15,291 nucleotides of DNA from an uncultured Pseudodesulfovibrio sp. (GTDB lineage Bacteria > Desulfobacterota > Desulfovibrionia > Desulfovibrionales > Desulfovibrionaceae), in contig CAMYLL010000024.1 of the NCBI GenBank assembly GCA_947259235.1, positions 1 through 15,291 of the forward strand, given 5' to 3'. The stretch's first letter is position 1. Each line of letters begins with the position of its first letter. The notes under the pieces are model-generated. The model saw only the letters and a list, made by a program, of their open reading frames with translations, made no database searches and was not told where the DNA came from. The translations under genes and the position numbers were made by a program. This document shows positions 8,340-15,038 of the stretch, one piece after another.

Positions 8340-8356
8340 GTCCCCGCACCGGGGAC
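8340..8356. other. Small perfect hairpin upstream of the dipeptidase gene
   Basis: GTCCCCG (8340-8346), loop CAC, CGGGGAC (8350-8356) form a 7-bp perfect stem 28 nt upstream of the dipeptidase start, probably in its 5' leader. No T-run follows on either strand, so it is not a clear terminator. Function is unknown. Confidence 0.35.
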
Positions 8357-8442
8357 ACTTCAATCATCTGATACCGAAATCCGGCCTTCCAGACAAGCGG
8401 CGGCTGGCTGATAAAAAGGGAGAATCATCGGTTGACCCGGAA

Positions 8443-8478
8443 TCCCGTGAAACCAGAGGGGCTCCCTCTCGCACGGGA
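8443..8478 (-). terminator. Nested hairpin just after the tunR-like stop, possible terminator
   Basis: An outer inverted repeat TCCCGTG (8443-8449) with CACGGGA (8472-8478) encloses an inner one, AGAGGG (8455-8460) with CCCTCT (8464-8469). It begins 3 nt beyond the regulator's stop on the minus strand. The only T-run on that strand (8417-8413) is about 25 nt further on, which is too far for a classic intrinsic terminator. It could equally be a 3'-end stabilising structure. Confidence 0.4.
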
Positions 8479-8481
8479 CTG

Positions 8482-9648
8482 TCACAGGAGGATGACGGAC
8501 ATGGCCTTGAACATGAAGATGAACCGGTCGCCCGTGCCGATGCCGAGTTTCCTGAGGCTCTCGGCCGTGACCAGGGCACAGACCGGCGTGCCGTCGTCCA
8601 GGGTCCCGGTCACCTCGGCCACCACCTCGTCGCTGATGATGTCGGCCACGATGCCTGGAAAGGCGTTACGCGCGCTGGAGGGAGCCGGGGACGCCGCCTT
8701 CTCCAGGATGACCCAGGGGGCCTTGATGATGGCGGTCACAGGCCTGCCCTCGGCCAGACCGAGCTTCTCGCGGCTCTGATTGGTGATCACGGCGACCACT
8801 TCGTTGCCCGAGGCGGTCCTGAGGGCCACCTCGCACATGACGGGGTTCGCGGTTACGGCGAAAATCTCGCCGTTGAAGGTGTTTCTTGCGCTGGTTTCCA
8901 CGCCGAATTCCTTATTGAAATGCTGGTGAATGATGTGCCGCAGGTCTTCCTCCGCAAGGTCCACGTAGGAGGCGGTGAAATCCATCTTGGAGTGTCCGAG
9001 CAGGGCCTGGACCGCGCGCATGGGCAGCCCGCCCTGTAACAGCTCGATGGCGCGCGAGTTGCGCAGCACCCGGGGGTTGAGCAGTTCGCGGGGCAGGCCG
9101 CTGCGCTCTTCCTGCTCGTGGAACTTCCTGCGCAGGAACCCCTGGTCCAGGTCAAAGAGCGGCTCGCCCGCCCGCCCCCTGATGGTGATGTCGTCATACC
9201 GGGCGCAGTATTGCCTGATGCGGTCGATGAGCATGGCTGGCAGGGGAATCTCGCGCGCGCCGTCCGGCTCGGGCCCGTCGGGGATGAGCACCAGCCCGCG
9301 GAAAAAATCTATGTGCCTGCGTTCATTCAGGGCGAGGACCTCCCCGAGGCGGGCGCCTGTGTAGCGCAGCATCAGGAAGACGATGAACACCCGCTCGCGG
9401 GAGCGACGCGTCCGGGCGTCCCGGGCGGCCTCCATCCACTCCTTGAAGGATGCGCTCAGGACCGAGAGCTGCCGCCGGTCCAACCGGCGCACCCCGTCGG
9501 ACACGCTGAACAGACGGCAGGCGGACGAGACGCCTGACCGGTCCAACACCCCGGACCGGCTGCCCAGCGCCCTGTCGATGTGCCCGCGCAGCGCGACGAG
9601 ATCCTTTTCGCCGAGTCCGGCTATGCGTTCCTCTATTCCCTTTTCCAT
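8482..9648 (-). CDS. tunR: TunR-family tungstate/molybdate-responsive regulator (recombinase-like DNA-binding domain plus two TOBE/Mop domains)
   Basis: This 388-residue protein has a tyrosine-recombinase-like region (about 55-245) followed by two tandem TOBE/Mop oxyanion-binding repeats (about 253-317 and 325-388), each opening with SARN. Recombinase landmarks are Arg100 in RYTGARLGE, Arg196 in the box NPRVLRN, His219 in LLGHS and Tyr228. The usual His of the HxxR box is Arg193, and no Lys appears in the beta-hairpin before REIPL, so strand-exchange activity is doubtful. This architecture matches the TunR family of sulfate reducers, described as transcription factors that evolved from XerC/D recombinases and activate mod genes or repress TSUP transporters in response to tungstate. 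The divergent modBAC operon fits the activator group. GGAG lies 6 nt before the start. A palindrome upstream suggests autoregulation. Confidence 0.9.
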   Translation of the reverse strand: MEKGIEERIAGLGEKDLVALRGHIDRALGSRSGVLDRSGVSSACRLFSVSDGVRRLDRRQLSVLSASFKEWMEAARDARTRRSRERVFIVFLMLRYTGARLGEVLALNERRHIDFFRGLVLIPDGPEPDGAREIPLPAMLIDRIRQYCARYDDITIRGRAGEPLFDLDQGFLRRKFHEQEERSGLPRELLNPRVLRNSRAIELLQGGLPMRAVQALLGHSKMDFTASYVDLAEEDLRHIIHQHFNKEFGVETSARNTFNGEIFAVTANPVMCEVALRTASGNEVVAVITNQSREKLGLAEGRPVTAIIKAPWVILEKAASPAPSSARNAFPGIVADIISDEVVAEVTGTLDDGTPVCALVTAESLRKLGIGTGDRFIFMFKAMSVILL

Positions 9649-9677
9649 GACTGCTCCGATCCCGGCCTATGTCACAT

Positions 9678-9683
9678 ATAATA
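9678..9683 (-). promoter_or_regulatory. Possible -10 box of the tunR-like gene
   Basis: On the minus strand this reads TATTAT, five of six matches to the sigma-70 consensus TATAAT, 29 bp upstream of the regulator's start codon. No good TTGACA lies 15-18 bp upstream. The palindrome at 9684-9708 occupies that spacer and -35 region instead. A promoter with a poor -35 under control of the bound regulator is an inference. Confidence 0.35.
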
Positions 9684-9708
9684 CCGGCAAAGTGAAGAAC
9701 TATGCCGG
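9684..9708. promoter_or_regulatory. Candidate TunR operator: 25-bp palindrome
   Basis: Left arm CCGGCAAAGT (9684-9693), spacer GAAGA, right arm ACTATGCCGG (9699-9708). The right arm's reverse complement differs from the left at one position. Two ~10-bp arms around a short spacer are the layout of XerC/D (dif-like) sites, as expected for a DNA-binding domain descended from those recombinases. Its size and AT-rich flanks fit the roughly 30-bp site length known for TunR. It lies 36 bp upstream of the regulator's start and about 330 bp upstream of modB. I cannot recall the published motif well enough to compare bases. Confidence 0.5.
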
Positions 9709-10038
9709 ATATCACGCAAAGCTGTAAAACGCGTGACATGTCGCCACCCACTCCCGCCGCCCGACGCAGGCGCACGGCCCGCCGCGAGGCCGTCAGCCGG
9801 TTCGGGCTGACACGGGCGAGACAATTTTGGTGATAGTCTCCCTGCATAAATGTACGCAAATGCGCCCGCATGGTATGAATCGACACTTCTGTCAGGTGCA
9901 ACAGCCGGTCGCCAACGGACAAGAAACTGGGCAACACTCTGAAAAACAAAGATAAATTTCCGATGGCACGGTTCGTGAGTATCACCACCGACACACACGC
10001 CGAACAGAACAGAATCTTCAAGGAGCGCGGCCGACCCC

Positions 10039-10725
10039 ATGGATATCATGCATCACCTGCTCACCGCCCAGTTCATGGAACCGTTGCTCCTGACCCTCAA
10101 GGTGGCCGGACTGGCCACCCTGGCGGCAACGATCCTCGGCATCGCCATGGCCTACGTCCTGGCCCGGTGGCGCTTTCCCGGCCGTGACGTGGTGGACGCA
10201 GTGTGCACCCTGCCCATGGTCATGCCGCCCACGGTGCTCGGCTACTACCTGCTGGTGCTGATCGGCCGCCGGGGGTTTCTGGGCGTCTGGCTCAAGGACG
10301 TCTTCGGCATCTCCCTGGTCTTCACCTGGCAGGGCGCGGCCATCGCAGCCACGGTGGTGGCCTTTCCCCTGGTCTTCAAATCCGCCCGGGCCGCCCTGGA
10401 GGGGGTGGGCAGGCAGTTTGAGGACGCCGCCCGGACTCTGGGGCAGGGCGAGCTGGCCGTGTTCCTGCGGGTCTCCCTGCCCCTGGCCCTGCGCGGCGTC
10501 ATGGCCGGAACCATGCTCGCCTTTGCCCGCGCCCTGGGCGAGTTCGGGGCCACCCTGATGGTGGCGGGCAACCTGCCGGGCAGGACCCAGACCCTCTCCC
10601 TGGCCGTCTACTCCGCCGTCCAGGCCGGTGACGACGGGCTGGCCAACGCCCTGGTCATCGTCATCAGTCTCGTGTGCGTCGCCATCCTGGTGGGAACGAG
10701 CCGACTGCTGCAATCGCAATACTGA
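10039..10725 (+). CDS. modB: Molybdate ABC transporter permease ModB
   Basis: This 228-residue inner-membrane permease forms the channel for molybdate (and probably tungstate). Five or so hydrophobic segments are visible. Family landmarks are LPMVMPPTVLGYYLL near residue 60, the cytoplasmic coupling loop EDAARTLGQGELAVFLRVSLP near residues 128-148 and ARALGEFGATLMVAGN near 165-180. The start at 10039 has AAGGAG at 10020-10025, a rather long 13-nt spacing. The in-frame ATG at 10048 would be further away still. It is the first gene of the operon, and modA follows after 33 nt. The usual arrangement elsewhere places modA first. Confidence 0.93.
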   Translation: MDIMHHLLTAQFMEPLLLTLKVAGLATLAATILGIAMAYVLARWRFPGRDVVDAVCTLPMVMPPTVLGYYLLVLIGRRGFLGVWLKDVFGISLVFTWQGAAIAATVVAFPLVFKSARAALEGVGRQFEDAARTLGQGELAVFLRVSLPLALRGVMAGTMLAFARALGEFGATLMVAGNLPGRTQTLSLAVYSAVQAGDDGLANALVIVISLVCVAILVGTSRLLQSQY

Positions 10726-10758
10726 GTCTTTTACATCAACATGAAAGGAGCAACTCCA

Positions 10759-11523
10759 ATGCATCGCATCGCAAAAACAGCCTTCATCCTCCTGGCCGTG
10801 ATCACCTTCACCGCCACCACCTCCACAGCCCGCGCCGCCGAGCTCATCGTCTCTGCCGCCGCCAGCCTGACAGATGCCTTCAAGGACATGGATCCCGCCT
10901 TTGAAGCCGCCAATCCGGGCGTTGACGTGATCATGAACTTCGCGGCCTCCGGTGCGCTCTATCGCCAGATCGAACAGGGCGCCCCGGCAGATGTCTTTGC
11001 CTCGGCCAACCCCAAGTGGATGGCCAAGGCGGTGGAGAACGGCTTTGCCGCCCAGGACGCGGTCACCATCTTTGCCCACAACTCCCTGGTGCTGGCGGCT
11101 CCGGCAGACAACCCGGCAGGGATCACGGGCCTTGACGACCTGACGGGCGACACGGTCAAGACCATCGGCATCGGCACGCCCAAAACCGTACCCGCCGGAC
11201 AGTACGCCAAGGGAGCCCTCACCGCCGCCGGGACCTACGACACCCTGACCCCGAAGTTCATCTTTGCCGAATCCGTACGCCAGGTGCTCGACTATCTCTC
11301 CCGGGGCGAGGTGGACTGCGGCTTTGTCTACCGCACGGACGCGGTCAAGGCGGGCAAGGCCGTTGTCATCCTGGCGGAAGTGCCCCTGGAAAAACCCGTG
11401 ACCTATCCCATGGCCGCCCTCAAGGCGAGCACCGACCCGGCAATGGCCCAGGCGTTTGTTGATTTCGTCACCAGCGACACGGGCACGGCCCTGCTGGAAG
11501 CACGCGGCTTCAAGCGGCCGTAA
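10759..11523 (+). CDS. modA: Molybdate/tungstate-binding periplasmic protein ModA
   Basis: This 254-residue solute-binding protein captures molybdate/tungstate for ModBC. AAAGGAG at 10744-10750, 8 nt before the ATG, fixes the start at 10759. An earlier in-frame ATG at 10741 would swallow that site. The N-terminus is a signal peptide with probable cleavage after ARAA near residue 27 and no lipobox Cys, so the mature protein is free in the periplasm. ModA landmarks are AAASLTDAFKD, NFAASGALYRQIEQGAPADVF, the VPAGQYAK segment and SVRQVLDYLSRGEVDCGFVY, covering the oxyanion-binding Ser residues near the N-terminal Ser-Ala repeats. Sequence alone does not tell molybdate from tungstate preference. 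It ends 19 nt before modC. Confidence 0.94.
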   Translation: MHRIAKTAFILLAVITFTATTSTARAAELIVSAAASLTDAFKDMDPAFEAANPGVDVIMNFAASGALYRQIEQGAPADVFASANPKWMAKAVENGFAAQDAVTIFAHNSLVLAAPADNPAGITGLDDLTGDTVKTIGIGTPKTVPAGQYAKGALTAAGTYDTLTPKFIFAESVRQVLDYLSRGEVDCGFVYRTDAVKAGKAVVILAEVPLEKPVTYPMAALKASTDPAMAQAFVDFVTSDTGTALLEARGFKRP

Positions 11524-11542
11524 GGACAAGGAAAACCAACCG

Positions 11543-12292
11543 ATGCAGTTCGAACTGGACATCGTCAAGCGGATGCGGGGCGCGGGTGAGGAATTCACCC
11601 TGCGCTCCCGCTTCGCCACCACGGACAACGCGCTGGTGCTCTTCGGTCCGTCCGGGTCGGGCAAGACCCTGACCCTCCAGGCCATCGCCGGACTGCTCAC
11701 GCCGGACCAGGGGCGCATCGCGGTCAACGGCGACGTGCTCTATGACTCGCGGGCCGGGATCAACCTGCCCACGCGCCGCCGAGGGCTGGGCTACCTGTTC
11801 CAGGACTACGCCCTCTTCCCCCACCGCACCGTGTGGGAGAACGTGGCCTTCGGCCTCACGCCGCTCTTCGGACGCGTCTCACGCCGGGACGCCCGCCGGG
11901 TGGACGAACTGCTCGACCTATTCGGCCTGGGAGGGCTGGCGCGGCATCGCCCCGCCGCCCTCTCCGGCGGGCAGAAACAACGCACAGCCCTTGCCCGCGC
12001 CCTGGCCACCCGGCCGCGCATGCTGCTCCTCGACGAGCCCTTCAGCGCCCTGGACCAGCCGCTGCGGCTACGCATGCGCAAGGAACTCGCTAACATCATT
12101 GAAAAATTCAAGATACCAATGATCATGGTCACCCATGACACTGACGAGATGGAATCCTTTGCCGAATCCGTGGTGGTCTATCGCCAGGGGTGCGTGGTCG
12201 GCCTGCACACCTCGGCGGACATGGCCCAACCCGACACCACCGTGTGCCGGGCCATCCACGACCAGATGGCCCTGGCCTACGACAACCAGTGA
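11543..12292 (+). CDS. modC: Molybdate ABC transporter ATP-binding protein ModC, short form without TOBE domain
   Basis: This 249-residue ATPase powers ModB. Walker A is GPSGSGKT (35-42), the Q-loop is in YLFQDYALFPH (84-94), the signature LSGGQ is at 140-144, Walker B LLLDEP is at 161-166 with catalytic Glu165, and the H-loop is His198 in VTHD. E. coli ModC is about 350 residues, with a C-terminal TOBE/Mop pair. Here the protein stops soon after the ATPase core, so there is no oxyanion sensor on the ATPase. AAGGACAAGGAAA upstream is a modest ribosome site. The frame is open back to 11456 inside modA, but the family N-terminus (strand FELDIVKR) fits the start at 11543. Confidence 0.93.
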   Translation: MQFELDIVKRMRGAGEEFTLRSRFATTDNALVLFGPSGSGKTLTLQAIAGLLTPDQGRIAVNGDVLYDSRAGINLPTRRRGLGYLFQDYALFPHRTVWENVAFGLTPLFGRVSRRDARRVDELLDLFGLGGLARHRPAALSGGQKQRTALARALATRPRMLLLDEPFSALDQPLRLRMRKELANIIEKFKIPMIMVTHDTDEMESFAESVVVYRQGCVVGLHTSADMAQPDTTVCRAIHDQMALAYDNQ

Positions 12293-12397
12293 TCGCGGGC
12301 AGCGGCAGGCGCGGGAGCGCCCGGCCGGACGATGCCCACGTCCCGGCTCTCAGACGGTTACTGCGAAAGGGGGCCGGACACGCCGTCCCGCCACGGA
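12293..12397. other. Convergent gap between modC and the dikinase-like gene
   Basis: This is a 105-bp gap between converging genes. A 5-bp hairpin GGCGC/GCGCC at 12308-12321 lies 15 nt after the modC stop but has no T-tract. I see no convincing intrinsic terminator for either strand. Confidence 0.3.
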
Positions 12398-14995
12398 TCA
12401 GGCGGGGGTATCGAAGAGCTTGAAGTCCTCGAAAAACTTGTTGCGGCGGCGCTGGACCTCGGCGGCGTCGGTCATGATCATGTCCAACTGCCGGGTGTGG
12501 GTGATGAGGTAGCCAAGAATCTTAAGACGGTGCTCCATGCGCGGCCTGTCGAGCCCTTCGAGCCGGGCGTTGAGGTTGTCCTCCCGAATCCTGACGCGGA
12601 AGTCGAACTCGTCCAGGATATCGCCCACGAACCGGGCACGCATGATGCGTCGTTGCAGGTTGGCGGCCCCACCCTTGAACTGAAAACTGGCGTAGTTCTC
12701 GGCCACGCGCCGGGTGACCAGGGCCTCCACCCCGCAGAAGTGGAAGCCGAAGCGGGACTGAAGGCTGCAATAACGCTTCGAGATCATAAAATAATTCTTT
12801 TGCGAATAGCGAGAGACCCCGGTGGGGTTGAGGTCCGGGTTGACCGTGGCCTCGAACATCACCGACATGAGCCCCTGGGTATTCACCGGGGGCGGTCCCT
12901 CCCAGGGCACGGCCTCCATGCCATCCCACAAAGCGCGCATGGGAACGGACTCCACATGCTCCAGCAGCACGCACCTGTCCTTGCGGCTGCGCCCCTCCGG
13001 GGAGATGCCGTCATCGAGGTTGAGCACCCAGAACTGCTTGGGCACGCCGCAGATGAGCTGGCGCGACGCCGCCGCCACAAACTCGTCGTTGGTGCCGAAC
13101 TCGAACATCTCACGCACGGCCATCTCGTGGCAAAAACGCATGATGTCGTGCAGGGTCTTGCAGTTGGCGGGCTTGAACTTGGTGGAGTCCGGGTCCGTCA
13201 GGTTGAGGCGCACCACGTGCCGGGCCGCGCTGCGCAGGGCCGCCTGCACCGGGCTGCCGCTCATGAGCCGCCGCCGCTCCTTCTTCCTGAGCAGGGCCTC
13301 CACAGGTCCCCGGTAGATGGCCCGGCCGTCCGCGTCCACTGTGACGATCTGCCCGGTGCTGTAGTTCTCCAGGGCGTTCTTGACCCCGAACAGGGCCGGA
13401 ACGCCGAACTCACGGGCCACGTTGGCCAGATGGCCCGCTATGCCCCCCTGCTCGGAAATCACTGCGCTGCAACGGTCCAGCAGCGCCGCCCTGCTGGGCT
13501 GCGCCTGCTTGAGAACCATGACGCCGCCGTCGGGAAAGGTCATGGCGTCCATGTCGCGCCGCACAAGGAAGATGGGACCGACGCCCACGCCGGGGCTGGC
13601 CGTCCTGCCTCCCGAGAACTGCGGCGTCGGCAGCGAGGCGGGTGCAGGACGCACGTCCTCCTCCTGCTCCACCAGCATCAGCGGGCGGCACTGCAGGACA
13701 TAGAACTCCCCGTCGCCGCCGCCGGTGATGGCCCACTCGATGTCCTGGGGCAAGCCGAAATGACGCTCGATGCGCACAGCCTCCGAGGCCACGCGTATCG
13801 CCTGCTCGTCCGTGAGCGAGGGCAGCCCGCCCTTTCCGCCCATGACCTCGGCCCGGCACACACCCTCGTCCTCGTTGCAGACGAATTTCTCGGGCTTTTC
13901 CACCACGGTCCTGCGGACCACGGTCATGGGGTCGCCCCGCCCGACCACGAATTCGTCCGTCTCCACGGAGCCGTCCACCACAGCCTTGGGCAGCCCCCAG
14001 ACGGACTGGATGAAGACGTTGTCCTCCCGGATGTTCAAGGGACTCCGGGAGTAGGTCACCCCGCTGCAATAGGCAGGTATCATGGCCATGCAACCCACAC
14101 ACATGGCCACATCCTCGTCCTTGATGCCACGGTTGGTCCGATAGGCCATTGCCTGTGTTGAATACTTGGAGGCCATGACCTCCTTGCACGCGGTCAGCAG
14201 CGAGCTGCGGTCCACATTGAGCACCGAGCGGTACTGTCCGGCAAAGGCGGTCCCCTCCATGTCCTCGCCCAGCGCGCTGGAACGCACGGCCAGCTTGGGC
14301 ATGGTTCCGGTCTTCGCGTGCAGAGCGTCATAGGCGGCCAGGATGGCCTCGGCCAGTTCCTCGGGCAGCTCGGAGTCGATGACAAGCTGCATGACCTGGG
14401 AGGCGGTCTGGTACATGGCGTCGCGGTTCTCCGGGTCCACGCTCTGGATCTGGCGGTCTATCTCGTCGATGAGACCGTTCTTGCGCATGAACCGGCGGTA
14501 GCCCTCGGCGGTGATCACGAACCCGTCCGGTATGGTCATGCCCAGGGCGTTGCCCGCCTCGCCGAGCATGGCCATCTTCGGCCCGCACAGGTCCGCCTGG
14601 TCGCGGCCCACCTCGTCGAGCCCAAGCACCAACACGCCCGATTCGGGCTGCTGCGTCCGCTCGATATGGGGCAGGATGCGCTCCTGGATGGCCTCGAACT
14701 GGGGATAAAGCCCGGCATACTCGCCCGGGCTCAGCTCGTCGAGATGCCGGATCATCTGAAATATGGAGGTGGAGATGCGGGTGCACAGGGCGCGCACGTA
14801 ATGCATGCCGTAGGGCCGGAAGCCGCGCAGGGCCTCCTCCATCTCGGCGATAAGCTCATGGGCGCGGGTATTGGCCTGGATGAGCAGTCTGAAATGATCA
14901 AAGCGGGCTGCGAACGTGCGGCGCATTACCGCCAGCTCTTCCTGGGTCTTCTCGGCCTTTTTCTTTCCGAACGGAAGCCAATCGAAAAAACCCAT
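12398..14995 (-). CDS. PEP-synthase-like protein: ATP-grasp plus phosphohistidine domain, no PEP/pyruvate barrel
   Basis: This 865-residue cytoplasmic protein resembles PEP synthase / pyruvate phosphate dikinase only in its middle. Residues 1-120 are a helical N-terminal region unlike the family. The ATP-grasp (pyruvate phosphate dikinase N-terminal) domain covers about 135-440: KMAMLGEAGN, the AVRSSALGEDMEGTAFAGQY block (236-255) and DIEWAI with YVLQCRPL (418-439). The swivelling phosphohistidine domain covers about 465-565, with His522 in GGIAGHLANVAREFGVP (517-533). The usual C-terminal PEP/pyruvate TIM barrel is absent, and residues 575-865 match no domain I know. A phosphotransferase using ATP and a His intermediate on an unknown acceptor is the safest reading. 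Classic PEP synthase activity is unlikely. The ribosome site is weak. It lies 43 nt downstream of a membrane-protein gene on the same strand, possibly an operon. Confidence 0.8.
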   Translation of the reverse strand: MGFFDWLPFGKKKAEKTQEELAVMRRTFAARFDHFRLLIQANTRAHELIAEMEEALRGFRPYGMHYVRALCTRISTSIFQMIRHLDELSPGEYAGLYPQFEAIQERILPHIERTQQPESGVLVLGLDEVGRDQADLCGPKMAMLGEAGNALGMTIPDGFVITAEGYRRFMRKNGLIDEIDRQIQSVDPENRDAMYQTASQVMQLVIDSELPEELAEAILAAYDALHAKTGTMPKLAVRSSALGEDMEGTAFAGQYRSVLNVDRSSLLTACKEVMASKYSTQAMAYRTNRGIKDEDVAMCVGCMAMIPAYCSGVTYSRSPLNIREDNVFIQSVWGLPKAVVDGSVETDEFVVGRGDPMTVVRRTVVEKPEKFVCNEDEGVCRAEVMGGKGGLPSLTDEQAIRVASEAVRIERHFGLPQDIEWAITGGGDGEFYVLQCRPLMLVEQEEDVRPAPASLPTPQFSGGRTASPGVGVGPIFLVRRDMDAMTFPDGGVMVLKQAQPSRAALLDRCSAVISEQGGIAGHLANVAREFGVPALFGVKNALENYSTGQIVTVDADGRAIYRGPVEALLRKKERRRLMSGSPVQAALRSAARHVVRLNLTDPDSTKFKPANCKTLHDIMRFCHEMAVREMFEFGTNDEFVAAASRQLICGVPKQFWVLNLDDGISPEGRSRKDRCVLLEHVESVPMRALWDGMEAVPWEGPPPVNTQGLMSVMFEATVNPDLNPTGVSRYSQKNYFMISKRYCSLQSRFGFHFCGVEALVTRRVAENYASFQFKGGAANLQRRIMRARFVGDILDEFDFRVRIREDNLNARLEGLDRPRMEHRLKILGYLITHTRQLDMIMTDAAEVQRRRNKFFEDFKLFDTPA

Positions 14996-15038
14996 ACGTT
15001 CGCAACCCGCTGTTTTTTTTACATTATGTCTTAAGCGC

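Larger units (their letters stand above)
9649..10038. other. tunR-mod divergent intergenic region
   Basis: This 390-bp control region lies between the regulator and modB. Besides the palindrome at 9684-9708 it has an outer inverted pair ATGTCAC (9669-9675) / GTGACAT (9733-9739), a 7-bp inverted repeat GTCAGCC/GGCTGAC (9792-9811) and ATGCG/CGCAT (9860-9871). The last is directly followed by TGGTATGAAT (9871-9880), which resembles an extended -10 box for modB. CCCGCATGGT at 9865-9874 matches 8 of 10 bases of one operator arm (CCGGCATAGT). No protein-coding gene is convincing: the ATG at 9963 opens a frame with no ribosome site that runs out of frame into modB. Confidence 0.5.

Noticed and set aside
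8482..9648. Integrase of a mobile element, with the 9684-9708 palindrome as an attachment site
   Set aside because: The fusion to two Mop domains, loss of catalytic residues, position next to modBAC and absence of tRNA, cargo genes or direct-repeat att sites all favour a regulator.
9710..9985. Three GTGATA/TATCAC hexamers (9710-9715, 9830-9835, 9980-9985) in the tunR-mod region
   Set aside because: They have irregular spacing and mixed orientation with no extended similarity, so chance is likely for a 6-mer in 390 bp.
9649..10038. Molybdenum-cofactor riboswitch upstream of modB
   Set aside because: Several short dyads exist, but I could not assemble the conserved multi-stem Moco RNA architecture. 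A covariance-model scan would decide.
9963..10187. Small open frame overlapping the modB start
   Set aside because: It has no ribosome site, no recognisable protein, and runs out of frame through modB.
10018..11727. A 569-residue antisense open frame across modB and modA
   Set aside because: It is a shadow of modBAC, with low-complexity Gly/His/Asp/Gln-rich sequence and no motifs.
12332..14161. A 609-residue + strand open frame opposite the dikinase-like gene
   Set aside because: It is a shadow frame. The minus strand carries clear ATP-grasp and phosphohistidine motifs over the same bases.
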